This document shows positions 1 through 10,717 of a stretch of DNA of 64,000 nucleotides, one piece after another. The stretch spans positions 205,952,692 to 206,016,691 of the forward strand of contig NC_134710.1 in the NCBI RefSeq assembly GCF_043290135.1. Reading direction: 5' to 3'. How positions within the stretch are numbered: position 1 is the stretch's first letter; every line of letters starts with the position of its first letter. The notes under the pieces are model-generated. The model searched no databases. It was not told the DNA's origin and saw nothing but the letters and a program-made list of their open reading frames with translations. This DNA comes from Rhipicephalus microplus. Lineage: Eukaryota > Arthropoda > Arachnida > Ixodida > Ixodidae. Position numbers and translations under genes: made by a program.

Positions 1-845
1 GCTGGATTCTAAGGCAAGTAGGTTATCATTCTTTATTCTACTGTACTTGTCGCGTGTGCGATACGGAGCGCGCTTGCCGGAAACAGGCTCGGTCATGTTG
101 TATATCGCACGCACGAAATACATCGCGAAGGTGAGCTTCGGCGTCTACAGTTCGTCTGTGCTTTGCGACCGCCTGGAAATCGGCCGCCATTGCCGTTGGC
201 CTCCCGTACGCTCGCTCATCGAGGGCTCGCCTGTCTTCCGCGCCGCGATCAGCTCCGTGCTGACGATATTGGGCTGAGGCCTCGTCGCTGTGTTGGGAGC
301 CGTCGAAAACACGTTGCGGTTTCTCGTAAAGAGCTTGGCGGTAGTATGTCGCGCGCTGTAAGTGCACCAGCACGGGCTTGCGGGGCTTTCGCTAGCGTTG
401 GAACTCCCTGAAAATTGGTCACCATTACAGTTGGCTTTCCCGTCAGTCGGTCGCAACAGCTCGGCGCCGTCCGTTGGCCGCGGCGGCGGACTCACGTTTG
501 CGCGCTGCACTCGCTTGAGTTTGTGGAAAAGGGTCGCTTTACCGTCGATTTCTTCGGCGCTAGCTCCAAACCAGCTTGGTGCTGTTAGTGGCGGCGGCCA
601 AGCGTACGCTCGCTCTCCTGTTCGAAGTTTGCTGGCGGCAGACACTCCGCGTGCAGCGGCGTGTTTGGTCTCGCGTTCGCTTGCTCGAGGTGAACGACGT
701 CGCTCGCTTAGGACTCGCCGACTTGTTAGCGGCACGGTGAATCGCGGAGTTGTGGCTGCGGCCGCCGCTCCTAAGCTGTTGCGCTACGGGGATCGAAATG
801 AGTCTCTGATGATGTGTGACATCACGGTGAAATTATAAGCATGTC
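1..845. other. G+C-rich unassigned sequence
   Basis: Both strands carry long overlapping open frames rich in Arg, Ala, Ser and Pro, as expected by chance in G+C-rich DNA. No frame shows a motif I recognise and none is favoured over the others. It could be the promoter or 5' part of a gene whose exons follow at 1066-1393, or an old repeat. No function is claimed. Confidence 0.4.
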
Positions 846-857
846 TTATCTCACGTA

Positions 858-962
858 CACGTTAAAGAACCCCAGGTGGTCAAAATTTCCGGAGCCCTCC
901 ACTATGGCGTCTCTCATAATCATATAGTGGTTTTGGGACGTTAAACCCCACAAATCAATCAA
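858..962 (+). mobile_element. 5'-truncated Ruka-type SINE with 12-bp TSD
   Basis: Only the 3' half of the SINE is present: the block beginning GTTAAAGAACCCCAGGTGG, then TTTCCGGAGCCCTCCACTA, ending in CAATCAATCAATT. The 12-mer TTATCTCACGTA occurs immediately before (846-857) and after (963-974), a target-site duplication showing a real insertion. It lies about 90 bp upstream of an exon-like block, so it may be intronic. Confidence 0.85.
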
Positions 963-1065
963 TTATCTCACGTATGTTTCATTTCACCATGCACGTATTT
1001 CTCATATGCATTCGTATTCATTTTCTGTCACGTGTGACTCCCTATTTTACATACTTATTGTGCAG

Positions 1066-1171
1066 CCGTGGGCACACACCGTGCTGAAGGCTGTATGCGC
1101 TGGCGTCTGCGATGCCTGTCATCCATCTCTTTCGTCCGAGCAGCTTCAGAAGGACTGTCCAAGATGTGAAG
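1066..1171 (+). CDS. possible internal exon A of a Cys-rich protein
   Basis: An open block is bounded by a plausible splice acceptor (TTATTGTGCAG ending at 1065) and donor (GTAAAG from 1172). In phase 0 it encodes about 35 residues with the Cys/His-rich core CAGVCDACH and a CPRC near its end. A homologous block lies downstream at 1301-1393 in the same phase. The exon is 106 bp, so splicing A directly to B would shift frame; they may be alternative exons or decayed copies. I do not recognise the family. The evidence is splice-like borders plus conservation between the two copies only. Confidence 0.4.
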
Positions 1172-1300
1172 GTAAAGTTATTTGTGTGTCATATTTTAAC
1201 GCTTGTTTTTATATTAACGTGCACGTACCTGTCATATGCGTGCATCTTCATCTTCTGTCACGTGTGTCTAACAATTTTTACTATATTATTGTACGTGCAG

Positions 1301-1393
1301 CCGTGGGAACACAACAGGCAGAAGGCTGCGTGCGCTGGCGTCTGCAATGCCTGTCATCTATCGCATCCGTCGGAGGAGCTCCACAAGGAGTGA
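1301..1393 (+). CDS. possible terminal exon B, paralogue of exon A
   Basis: It is preceded by acceptor-like ATTGTACGTGCAG (to 1300) and open to a TGA at 1391-1393. It encodes about 30 residues, aligning with exon A through PW.H, KA.CAGVC.ACH and a Ser/Glu-rich end. An AATAAA signal follows at 1479-1484, consistent with a gene 3' end. The upstream intron tail resembles the sequence before exon A (shared TTCTGTCACGTGTG), so a unit of about 235 bp containing intron tail plus exon was duplicated. Function unknown. Confidence 0.4.
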   Translation, partial: PWEHNRQKAACAGVCNACHLSHPSEELHKE

Positions 1394-1478
1394 ACAAGAT
1401 GGGACAACGAGATTGGACTTGTACACTTCACCATGAATTCACTTAAAAGAATGAAGAAACTTCATGTGTATGTAGAAA

Positions 1479-1484
1479 AATAAA
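1479..1484 (+). promoter_or_regulatory. AATAAA polyadenylation-type signal
   Basis: AATAAA lies 86 bp past the stop codon of possible exon B and is the only support for a transcript end here. Confidence 0.35.
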
Positions 1485-2660
1485 AGATTTCGATGGCTCA
1501 CTTTTGTCTTTCGTTGTTGCCGTGACTGCGAAAGCAGTTACACTTGGGTGGCTGACTACTTTTTCGCGTGTTCTTTTCTGCGCAATTTGTTGCTCACTGT
1601 GGAGAAAAACAGGCGAAAAAAGTATCAGACCTGGCGGAAAATAAACAAAAAACAACGTTTGAACTGGAGACAAAAAGTTCATCCAATTGAAGTATTTGAG
1701 TGGATTAACCCTTCGTCAGGCAAGGTGCAACTGTGAGGACTAACGGTTGTTCGGTAAGGTGTAAATGTGGAGATTAACAGTCGCTCTATAATGTGCAAGT
1801 GTGAGGACTAAATGTTAGTCCTTTGAGGTGAACTGTGGGACTAACGGTTACTCACTAAGGTGTAAATGTGAGGACTAAATGTTAGTCCCTTGAGCTCGTT
1901 TGTAGGGACTAACTGTTAGAACTGGTGCCGTTACTCCTTAAAGGGATTAATGGTTGTGGCAGCCCCATTAGTGTCCAAAAGGACGAACCACGCAACCTTT
2001 TGCCTTAGAGGGCAGGTCGTCATGTGGGAAGATGGGGGCGGCTTTTTTGTCTCTTCTCGTGTTCCGAAGTATGCCTTAGAAACGTGGGCAGCCAGCCGCA
2101 CTACGGTGAACGGACAGGCGTTCTACACCAAACAGGCACGCTTATTCCAAGCACACTAACCAATAAGAAACGGCGTGGCGTAGAATGTAGAAAGAAAGGC
2201 ATGAGTGAGGCACAGCGTTCAATGGTGCATCAGCAAATGACCACTTGGAAATACCAATAGTATGTATCTCAAATACGGGAACTACCCACTATTACGACAG
2301 ATTTGTTTCACAGGATAACCAGATGAAATATTATTTGAGCTGCAAGAATGGTTGACAAATCTTTTTGTAGCAAGTTTCGGAACAGGCACACCGTGTGTCT
2401 TATGCTTGATTATGGATATAAAGTGTTATGACTAGAGGCCGGATTATATGCAAATGCCTATTTCGCTTCTTGCGTTACTATTGTTTCTAGCTGTTTTTGG
2501 CGAGTCTGTTTCAGGCAGACGATGGGAAGACGTGGTGCAACGCGAGCGATAAACCAGCGCAGTTCCAAGTTTCTGCTCGTGTCATCGTTAGACGAGCGCT
2601 TTTTCGGGTCTTGGAATAAGTCAAAGTTTGCGCGGCGACCACTAGTGCTATGGAAGACTG
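1485..2660. other. unassigned, A+T-moderate sequence
   Basis: Apart from the hairpin minisatellite at 1735-1925 I see no recognisable gene, SINE or LTR. Short open frames exist but carry no motifs. Confidence 0.4.
1735..1925 (+). repeat. degenerate minisatellite with hairpin cores
   Basis: Three to four imperfect units share AAGGTGTAAATGTGAGGACT and GTTAGTCC. Two units contain the exact dyad GGACTAAATGTTAGTCC, a 7-bp stem with 3-nt loop, near 1805 and 1873. Other units carry GGACTAACGGTT variants. Confidence 0.7.
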
Positions 2661-2666
2661 AGACAC

Positions 2667-2885
2667 TTGACGCCCCGGAAGGCACCTGATGAATCGAAGA
2701 AAAAGTACGCTCGCGTTTCCCCTGTAGATCGTCGCTGGATAATAGATGTTCACGGGCGCGGAGGTGATTTAAAAGTGCTCTCCGAAACACTGGGAATAAA
2801 TGTTGCAACGAAGATGCGCGAGCCTACGGGGCGCGGAAGAAGAAGAAGAGTAGTGGAGCAGCGCTTGGACTGTGTGGTTGTGTGA
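2667..2885 (+). pseudogene. possible transposase DNA-binding (HTH) fragment
   Basis: The translation contains RRWIIDVHGRGGDLKVLSE followed by a basic RGRRRRR stretch. This resembles the helix-turn-helix start of Tc1/pogo/IS630-like transposases (a pattern of DRR.I...H..G..V..LA..LG...). There is no ATG at a sensible place and no catalytic DDE domain nearby. Chance resemblance is quite possible. Confidence 0.2.
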
Positions 2886-2949
2886 AGCGTTCTAGGCCTG
2901 TCTCAAAAGTACGCTGCTCTTTCACAACGCCATTTCACCTCATCTTTAA

Positions 2950-3727
2950 ATGAACACAGTCACTCGTAACACTTTGGTGGAAGGTGCCGGGTACATCGAT
3001 CTGGACGACCCAGCTCTACCGATTTTGCGACGAAGCAGACGCTTGGCAGGCTTGCCACCACAGCTACCAGACATGGAGGATGCGGGAGCAGGCCATAACA
3101 ACCTCGTTGCTGGTAAGCAACACGCTCACCCGCCAGGACAAGCCCGCTGCGGCTTGCCGGAACGTCAGCCGAGGACCTTTTCGGGGCAACCGGATGACGA
3201 TGTTGAGGACTGGCTCAAGCACTACCAAAGAGTGAGTCGCAGCAACCGCTGGAGCACTGCTAAGCAGCTCGAGAATGTGGTGTTTTTTCTCGTCGGCACC
3301 ACGTCTCTTTGGTTCGACAACCATGAGAGTGCATTGACCACATGGAACATTTTCGTGGGCGAGCTGAAGAGCTGTTTTGGTGACTCAACAGCTAAGGTCA
3401 AGCAGGCGGAGCAAACGCTTTCACACAGAGCTCAGTTACCTGGAGAAACATGCACCACCTACATCAAGGCCGTCTTTAAGCTTTGTGGAATCATGAGTGC
3501 GACCATGTGTGACGAAGATAAGGTAGGCCATCTGCTCAAGGGAATCGCTGAAGACGTGTACAATTTTCTTATTACTAAGGAAGACTTACACACACCTTCC
3601 GACCTAAGGAGACAGTGCCGAGCGTTTGAAGCGCTAAAAAGGAGGAGAGTGCTACCAAAATTTGGACGTCTTGACAATGTGCCCATGATTGCAAGTGTCA
3701 ACCTTCCATCGCAGGACGACATCTCTT
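2950..3727 (+). pseudogene. gag: Gypsy-type gag (capsid part), decayed
   Basis: It starts with ATG at 2950 and reads open about 258 codons. From about residue 78 it matches the retrotransposon gag pattern: RTFSGQPDDDVEDWLKHYQR, then a Trp/Phe-rich LWFDN, then TTWNIFVGELKSCF and a LLKGIAEDVYNFLI segment. The frame stops at 3742-3744, but the gag reading clearly continues in the +1 frame (LIRRVVKEELAQLQ) from about 3724, so a frameshift has broken it. The Zn knuckle and protease follow downstream, giving normal gag-pol order. No 5' LTR was identified upstream. Confidence 0.8.
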
Positions 3728-4180
3728 ATAAGACGAGTGGTTAAGGAAGAACTTGCTCAACTGCAAGCTGTGGACACAGCCGGTGTCTGCCATCGGTGTG
3801 CATTCGACCAATGGCCCCGTGAACCACTGGTACCTCGGATGCGACAGAGCTACATTGAGCCTCGCCCGAATTACACCAATCGGTTCGAACGAAGGAGTGA
3901 ACAGCCACTCGAAAACCAGGAACGCAGGCAAGCTGCATCACAGTGATTTACTCCTCGGCCACCATCGCCCGGCTTTTAACAACCGACGAGGTCTACTACT
4001 TCGCCGGGGACGACTAGACGCGACACCCATACTTGCTACAACTGCGGGCTACCTGGACACGTCGCTTGGTACTGCTACCGTCGCCAGCATCGAGCTCCAC
4101 GATTCAATGTGTACACGCCCTATGTACCTGCTGGCGAGTTTCGACCATTTCAGGGCTCTTTCTAACGGCAACACGCAGCA
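3728..4180 (+). pseudogene. gag: gag nucleocapsid region with CCHC zinc knuckle, multiply frameshifted
   Basis: The frame at 3689-3946 continues gag (RRVVKEELAQLQAV) to a stop at 3944-3946. At 4034-4075 the sequence encodes CYNCGLPGHVAWYC, an exact C-X2-C-X4-H-X4-C retroviral-type zinc knuckle, in the same frame as the preceding piece. The protease downstream is in a different frame. At least two indels and a stop therefore interrupt gag. Confidence 0.75.
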
Positions 4181-4194
4181 CATGCTGACTCGCC

Positions 4195-4992
4195 TTGTTC
4201 CGACCGCCGCGTTACCCCACCACCCGCACGCCAACAGCGATCCCCGTCCCCGCGTCGCCGCTCGGGGACGCCACCACCACTGGGAAACTAACTGGTGCGA
4301 CCAATGGGGGTGAGGCCGCAAAATCATCTTCCGCAAGGCCCCATTGTGTTGTAATGGTTGAGAACAAAGTGAGTGTTTTTGCAGACAATGTGAATACTGT
4401 TGCACTAGTTGATACCGGTGCTGCCGTTTTCATAATGAGCATGTCTTTTAAAAATCACCTTGGGACGGAAGTAAGGTTTGCTTGGAATCAGAGTGCTACG
4501 TTCCGCGGCGTAGGGGGAAAAACGTTGAGCCCGGTTGGTGTTTGTTCTGTTTTACTTTTTGTAGGAAATCAAACGTTTCGAGCTGAACTAACAATGCTTG
4601 CACGAGCGACCCACGACATCATTCTAGGTATAGATTTTTTGCGGGAATGTGGTGAAACTCTAGATTGTGGTAGTGGTGGGATTATTTTTCGTCCCGTGTG
4701 GCCGTCTCTATTGACGAAAGATACCGTTGATGAATACTTGGAAGTGTTTTCCGTGTCTGAAGCCGTCTGCTTGGCCCCGCACACCGTAATGTTTGTGCGT
4801 GTAAACTCTTCGCGTTCTTGTGCGGGTTCTTACTACGGTTTAGCCGAGCCGAACTTCAGTAACGCACTTAAGAAAAACGTTATTGTGCCTCGTTGCCTCG
4901 TGCTCACCGTCGATTGTTGTGCCGATTTGTGGACTGTGAACGTTTCCGCGCAGCCCATATATCTGCCTGCAGGACTTAAATTGGCAAGCTTT
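4195..4992 (+). pseudogene. pol: Gypsy aspartic protease and linker
   Basis: The open frame contains the aspartic-protease active-site motif ALVDTGAAVFIMS (about 4405-4443) and the second conserved block HDIILGIDFL, the usual pair in Ty3/Gypsy proteases. It ends at TAA 4993-4995, yet the same frame continues as the RT N-terminus after 5035. The TAA therefore looks like a disabling stop inside pol. Confidence 0.75.
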
Positions 4993-5034
4993 TAAGAGCA
5001 AAGTTCTCTTACCATATGGTCACTCCAACTGTCG

Positions 5035-5335
5035 GTGGATGTAAAGAAACCCCACGCCAACTCGTACCCCGACTATTCTGCCAGCATTGACCATATGATC
5101 AACAAGTCACTTCCATCAACTGAACGGTCGCTGCTGCAGGAGGTGATCGCACGCTACGCCTCAGTCTTTGACTTTGCCCAAGACGAGACGTCTACCGTTA
5201 CGCCACCGTCTTCACGTACGCAACACCGCATCTATACAGGCCAAGCGCAACCAATACGCCAGAAGCCCTATCGCGTATCGCCTTCCGAAAGGAAAGTCAT
5301 CGCTGAGCAAGTTGAAGGCATGCTAAAGAAGGGCA
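5035..5335 (+). pseudogene. pol: start of Gypsy reverse transcriptase, truncated
   Basis: This is in frame with the protease across one stop. It contains HRIYTGQAQPIRQKPYRVSP and VIAEQVEGMLKKG, the segment just before the RT palm in Ty3/Gypsy elements. Homology ends abruptly at about 5335, followed by a short duplication and then unrelated LINE sequence. The catalytic RT, RNase H and integrase are missing. Confidence 0.75.
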
Positions 5336-5372
5336 ATCAGTGTGTGTGTACATGCAATCAGTGTGTGTGTAC
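5334..5372 (+). repeat. 19-bp direct duplication at the Gypsy/LINE border
   Basis: GCAATCAGTGTGTGTGTAC occurs twice in a row, separated by one A, exactly where Gypsy homology stops and LINE homology begins. Confidence 0.8.
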
Positions 5373-5409
5373 CTCCTTTAGCGCTACTAAAAAGCTACCT
5401 AAATAACCA

Positions 5410-6360
5410 AGTTCAACTTGTGTCAACTTCTAATGTATATTTTCAAGAATTATCTAGTAATATTGGTGTCTCTCAAGGATACATTTTGGAACCACTCCTA
5501 TTATTTTATCTATATTAATAATATTCCTGTCTGTCCTTCATTAATTCCATTTCATATGCCGATGACACCACCATATTTACTTATGACAAAAGCATTTCAC
5601 TTCTCTCCGACAAGCTAAGCACTGACATGAAAAACGTTTCAAGTTGGTGCAGTGATAACTTGTTACCTATCAACGCAAGCAAAACAAAACTTGTATTATT
5701 TTGCATCGCATCAAAAATATTGCGCATCCTTGCCTTGCTTGACTATTGGCTCGCACTATATTTCTCCCTGTCCCTGTTTATTTTTTCTTAGAATTTTTCT
5801 TGACTCTAGCTTGAAAAACATAGATCATATTTCTCACGTAAAAATAGTATATGGTATCCGCGCTCTAAATAAAACTAGTGCATACTTCACACATGCCACA
5901 TTTCTCTCACTCTACTACTAATTCATTCATCTGCATATCAATTATGACAATGTGCTGGTGTAGCACCTATACCATTCATTCGCCTTCCCTTCAAGTTCTA
6001 CAGAACCAATCCATGAGAATCATCACGTTTTTCTAACTGTAAATGCGTACTTCATGATAACAACATCTTAACCATTTCAGAGCTCCTCAATTACAACTTA
6101 GGTATGACATTCTATAATCACATAACCGAGGCAGTACGCCCAATCTGCTTCTCATCTGCTGACCTGGTTGCCCATAGTAATACTAGATTTGCGCGTAACA
6201 ATAATGTTCTTTTGGCTAAGGTACCAACTAATTATAGTAGACTGGCTGTTGAAGTTTCATTTCTATCATTTTGGAACACACTACAAACTTCTATAAAAAA
6301 TGCAAGAAACTTGTATGAATATAATAGAAAACTAAAAGCAAACATTATGCATGCTTAGTA
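5410..6360 (+). pseudogene. decayed non-LTR (LINE) reverse transcriptase fragment
   Basis: Translation in shifting frames gives GVSQGYILEPLL (RT motif B region), a YADDTTIF catalytic box (YADD at 5555-5566), then LSTDMKNVSSWC and LLPINASKTKLVLF. FLDSSLKNIDHI and LQVLQNQSMRIIT follow. These are thumb and connection segments typical of Jockey/CR1-type LINEs. Stops and frameshifts are frequent (two stops between motif B and YADD). The N-terminal endonuclease and first RT motifs are missing. The exact clade is uncertain. Confidence 0.7.
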
Positions 6361-6494
6361 TTACTGTTCCTTTCTGTAGCTTCACCTTGTTTCAATGTCC
6401 CTATTTTATGTACTACAGCTTTTTGTATTCTTTTTCAGTTATGCTGTTTGCATTGTTCGTCGTTTCATGTTGTTTTATTTTGTATATATTGTCA

Positions 6495-6749
<255 letters not shown>

Positions 6750-6754
6750 AAGAA

Positions 6755-6955
6755 GTGTATACTTTTTGACACATTATTATTGAGATCTAACAGACACTGC
6801 CAAGGAAAGTATAGGAGAAGGTATTAGACTAAATTGTAATGTAAATTTGAAGAAATAAAAGTTGGTGAAAAGATGACTTGCCGTGGGCAGGATCCGAACC
6901 TGCGACATTCGAATAACACGTTCGATGCTCTATCACCGAGCTACCACGGTGGCTA
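6755..6955 (-). mobile_element. tRNA-derived SINE, minus orientation
   Basis: On the minus strand the head (6955 to about 6875) is tRNA-like: GTGGTAGCTCGGTGATAGAG matches a D-arm/A-box, TCGAA/TTCGA forms an anticodon stem, and CAGGTTCGGATCCTG is a T-arm/B-box. The head is followed by an A+T-rich tail running to 6755 (CTTTCCTTGGCA, TCTGTTAGATCTCAATAA). The tail is shared with the copies at 7225-7385 and partly 45425-45625, so this is a SINE and not a functional tRNA gene. Confidence 0.7.
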
Positions 6956-7224
6956 TCCACTCAGCCACTTTATTGGGTATATTTGTGAATTTAAACATAG
7001 AAGTGTCAGTCAGCACCGCCAGTAGGCATGGCGGGGAGGGTGGCACACTCTTTATGAGCCTGTTTGGCACCACGTAGCACGTGAATTCATTACGAGCTGG
7101 CAGCTGACCAATAGTACGTCGTATACAACCTAAAGGCACCATGTCTGCCAGTACAAGACCCTCGTTAGTGAATAAGAAAAAGAAGTGATCTATCTATTGT
7201 CATCTATCTTAAAGGCTCGTTTTT

Positions 7225-7384
7225 CTGTGTTTTGACACATTAATAATGAGATTTAACAGACAATAGTGCCATGGAAAGTATAGGGGAACGTACTAGACAG
7301 AATTGTAATGTAAATGTAAAGAAAGAAAAGTGGGTGAAAAGATAACGTGACGTTCCGTGAGCAGAAACTGGACGTGCGACCTTT
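7225..7384 (-). mobile_element. second copy of the tRNA-derived SINE, head truncated by (TA)n
   Basis: The segment TGACACATTAATAATGAG through GGAAAGTATAGGGGAACGTA to GTGGGTGAAAAGATAACGTG parallels the tail of the SINE at 6755-6870. The tRNA-like head is cut off at the (TA)n tract starting at 7385. Confidence 0.65.
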
Positions 7385-7410
7385 TATATATATATATATA
7401 TATATATATA
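7385..7410. repeat. (TA)n tract
   Basis: Pure TA repeat of about 26 bp joining the SINE tail to the PLE leader inverted repeat. Confidence 0.95.
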
Positions 7411-7453
7411 GTCCAGAAGATCCTCCGTGAGCGGTCACAACGTGGTTTATTTC

Positions 7454-7485
7454 GACGTTTCGGCCTAGAGTCTGGCCTTCATCAG
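7454..7485 (-). ncRNA. hammerhead-ribozyme-like motif, copy 1
   Basis: On the minus strand, CTGATGA (7485-7479) is followed by A, then GGCC, an 8-nt loop, GGCC, GAAAC and GTC ending at 7454. This is the hammerhead core order CUGAUGA - helix II - GAAA - helix III - GUC^. Helix II is four G-C pairs. Helix III would be the self-complementary ACGU with no loop, so it could form only between two RNA copies. One extra A sits between CTGATGA and helix II. Hammerheads in PLE leaders are known from the literature; activity here is inferred. Confidence 0.55.
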
Positions 7486-7590
7486 GATTAAAGATACAGT
7501 TTGTTGGTGCTCAGCTTTATACGATCTAAATTTTGAGATTTGGATTTGAGATCGTATAAAGCTGAGCACCAACAAACTGTATCTTTAATC

Positions 7591-7622
7591 CTGATGAAGG
7601 CCAGACTCTAGGCCGAAACGTC
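7591..7622 (+). ncRNA. hammerhead-ribozyme-like motif, copy 2
   Basis: Same core as copy 1 on the plus strand: CTGATGA 7591-7597, GGCC/GGCC helix II, GAAACGTC ending at 7622. GAAATAAACCACG follows the predicted cleavage site. It lies in the right arm of the inverted repeat. Confidence 0.55.
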
Positions 7623-7702
7623 GAAATAAACCACGTTGTGACCGCTCACGGAGGATCTACTGGACTATATGCAACGCTACGGCCACTCAACCACCATGCC
7701 TG

Positions 7703-7943
<241 letters not shown>

Positions 7944-8034
<91 letters not shown>
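7944..8034. repeat. (TA)n tract
   Basis: About 90 bp pure TA between PLE leader fragment 3 and the truncated LTR of the minus-strand Gypsy element. Confidence 0.95.
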
Positions 8035-8035
<1 letters not shown>

Positions 8036-8037
<2 letters not shown>

Positions 8038-8229
8038 GAAGTCTTCGTAGTCTTGGCTGCGACAGCGTTTAATTGAGGAAAGACCTCGCAAAACGAACGG
8101 GCAGAGCCAGCACACAGACGATGACGATCATGATGACCCAGAGTGGCAATGAGGGCAAAGGGACAAGCGGATGATGGTGATTGTGATTATGCAGGGATGA
8201 GGACGATGTAAGTTACAAATGCCCACACT
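8036..8229 (-). mobile_element. partial 3' LTR of minus-strand Gypsy element
   Basis: On the minus strand, the polypurine tract AAGTGGGGGGAAT (8243-8231) is followed by TAGTGTGGGC, the expected start of a 3' LTR. The LTR runs about 190 bp, includes an ATTAAA, and is cut by (TA)n at about 8035. No matching 5' LTR is in the window. Confidence 0.55.
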
Positions 8230-8230
8230 A

Positions 8231-8243
8231 ATTCCCCCCACTT
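8231..8243 (-). promoter_or_regulatory. polypurine tract of the minus-strand Gypsy element
   Basis: AAGTGGGGGGAAT on the minus strand lies 28 bp past the pol stop codon. In LTR retrotransposons this site primes plus-strand DNA synthesis, and it sets the LTR boundary. Confidence 0.6.
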
Positions 8244-8270
8244 GGAAGCGGACATTCTGGCCGCCGTAAG

Positions 8271-10717
8271 TCAAAGTGACGGGGAACGTCGCGTGAAAGG
8301 TTTCATGCGACAAACGTGGACAATCTCCGTGCTGCGGTAGCGGCGGTCTGTTGGGGCGACGAGTGGTGTCACACGATAATTAACCGGCGAAGTCTGTTCT
8401 AAAACAATGTATGGCCCGATGAAGCGTGGTTGGAATTTGTCACAGAGACCAGGAGTGCGAATAGGTGTCAAAAGCAGCACCTCGTCACCAGGTTGGAAAG
8501 ACACAACGCGGTGGGATTCGTCATAGATGATCTTCCGCTCGTGCTGTCTCGCTTCAGTATTGATGCGAGCCTGATGGCGAGACTGGGCCAGGCGGGAAAT
8601 GTATTCTTCGCTAGAAGACTGACATGAATTGCCATGGCTGCTAAAGAAGGAGACGTCGAGAAAGGTAGTCGGGGTGCGTCCGTACACGAGGTAAAACGGT
8701 GAGTAGCAAGTTGTTCGCTGAACGGCAGTGTTGTAAGCGAATGTCAGGAGTGGTAAAAGAGTATCCCAATTTTTGTGGTCGGGTTGGACGTAAACGGCTA
8801 TCATGTCTGCAAGGGTTCGGTGAAATCTTTCTGTGAGACCATTTGTCTGAGGGTGGTAGCTTGAAGCTGTCTTGTGAGCAGTTCCAGAAGCGCGCAGTAC
8901 TTCATTTACAACTTGTGACAGGAACACTTTGCCGCGGTCGCTAAGCAGTACACGAGGAGCCCCATGACGCAGTATTATTGCGTGAAGAATAAAGTCTGCA
9001 ACTTCCACAGCTGAGCCTGTAATAACAGAGGAAGTCTCAGCGTAGCGTGTCAGGTGGTCCACGGCAGTCACTATCCATCGTTTGCCAGCAGATGTCACAG
9101 GGAGAGGCCCGTAAAGGTCAACACCTACAACCTCGAACGGCATTGAAGGGCACGGAAGTGGCTGTAGAGGTCCAGCAGGTGCCGACGTGGGGAGTTTACG
9201 ACGCTGGCATGGGTAGCAGGAACCGACGTACCGAGCTACACTAGAAGAAAGGCCAGGCCAGTAATAACGACATCGAATGCGGTCAAGAGTTTTTTTAAAA
9301 CCAAGATGACCAGCAGTCAAGTCCTCGTGGAAGGCTTCGAGCACCTGAAGTCGAAGAGAGCGTGGCAGTACAGGAACCCAGCGCTGACCGTCAGGGTGGT
9401 AGACGTGGCGGTAGAGAACCCCATTGTCCAGCTTAAAGTGCAGGAGTTGACGACGAAGTCGCGCGTTTGGTGGATGAGAAACTCCCGAAAGGTGGTCCAT
9501 GATGCGTTTGCAGTATGAATCGGACTGCTGGCGGGAGATAAATGTTGGCTCGTCATCCGAAAAGGGTTGCCTTATTGATGCTAGCGTATGAACTTTGGTA
9601 GATGTGGTGGTTGAGTTGTCACCAACGCTCATATGGGTAGTTGGAAGCGGGCAACGAGATAAAGCATCGGCGTCTTGATGTTTTCTGCCTGACTTGTAAG
9701 TTATGTCAAAGTCGTACTCCTGCAAGCGTAGTATCCACCGACCCAAGCATCCGGACAAGTTCTTCAGTGTAGAAAGCCAGCATAAGGCATGGTGGTCCGT
9801 AACAATTGTGAAGTGACGGCCGTGGAGATAGGGACGGAACTTCTGGACCGACCAAACCACAGCCAAACACTCTTGCTCAGTTATAGTGTAGTTCTTTTCA
9901 GCAGCGGTGAGTACGCGACTGGCATATGCAACAACTTTCTCTAAGGAAGACTTGTCGCGTTGTAGAAGAACGGCTCCTATACCAAGGCCGCTAGCGTCGG
10001 TATGGAGGATAGTTGGTGCGGCTTCGTCAAAGTGGCAGAGCAGAGGTTCAGACGTGAGTGCCCGCTTCAACAGGTCGAATGCTGTTTGACATTCTTGAGA
10101 CCACAGAAAGGGGACGTTGGAAGCAAGTAGTTGGTGTAATGGAGCAGCAATAGAAGCGAAGTTCTGGATAAACCGGCGAAAATAGGAGGCGAGGCCAAGA
10201 AAACTGCGAAGCTCCTTTGGTTTTTCGGGGCGCGGAAAGTGAAGGACTGCAGAAATCTTGTCAGGGTCGGGCCGGATGCCATCTTTGCTAACGACGTGTC
10301 CTAAGACCTTGATAGATTTGCTAGCGAAAGAGCATTTCTTCGTGTTTATTTGAAGCCCGGCGCCGGCAAGGCACGTCAAAACTTGATCCAATCGTTCTAG
10401 GTGCTCAGAAAACGTTGACGAAAAGATAATAATGTCGTCCAGGTAGCAAAGGCAACTTTTCCATTTCAGGCCGCGCAGCACGGTATCTATCATGCGCTCA
10501 AAAGTCGCGGGTGCGTTGCAGAGCCCGAAAGGCATCACGTTGAATTCATATAGCCCGTCGGGGGTTGCGAATGCCGTTTTCTCCTTGTCGTCTTCATGCA
10601 TGGGGATCTGCCAGTACTCAGAACGCAAGTCAATGCTTGAAAAGAATTCCGCGCCTTGTAGGGAATCAAGGGCGTCGTCAATGCGTGGTATAGGGTACAC
10701 GTCCTTGCGTGTGATCT

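Larger units (their letters stand above)
7411..7665. repeat. 117-bp inverted repeat of a PLE leader
   Basis: Left arm 7411-7527 and right arm 7549-7665 are reverse complements with one visible mismatch, separated by 21 nt. Each arm carries a hammerhead-like motif, an AATAAA just downstream of the predicted cleavage site and the shared GGTGCTCAGC segment. The right arm continues into ATGCAACGCTACGGCC, which resembles the start codon region of a PLE ORF (compare ATGCAACCATACC in the array at 33333). I interpret the arms as two 5'-leader fragments of one Penelope-like family placed head-to-head. Confidence 0.75.

Noticed and set aside
362..838. 158-codon plus-strand frame at the window start as first exon of the gene at 1066
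   Set aside because: No donor site in a suitable phase or recognisable peptide supports it; G+C-rich chance frames exist on both strands.
6873..6955. Functional tRNA gene on the minus strand
   Set aside because: The tRNA-like head is attached to a SINE tail shared by other copies, and the anticodon loop is irregular.
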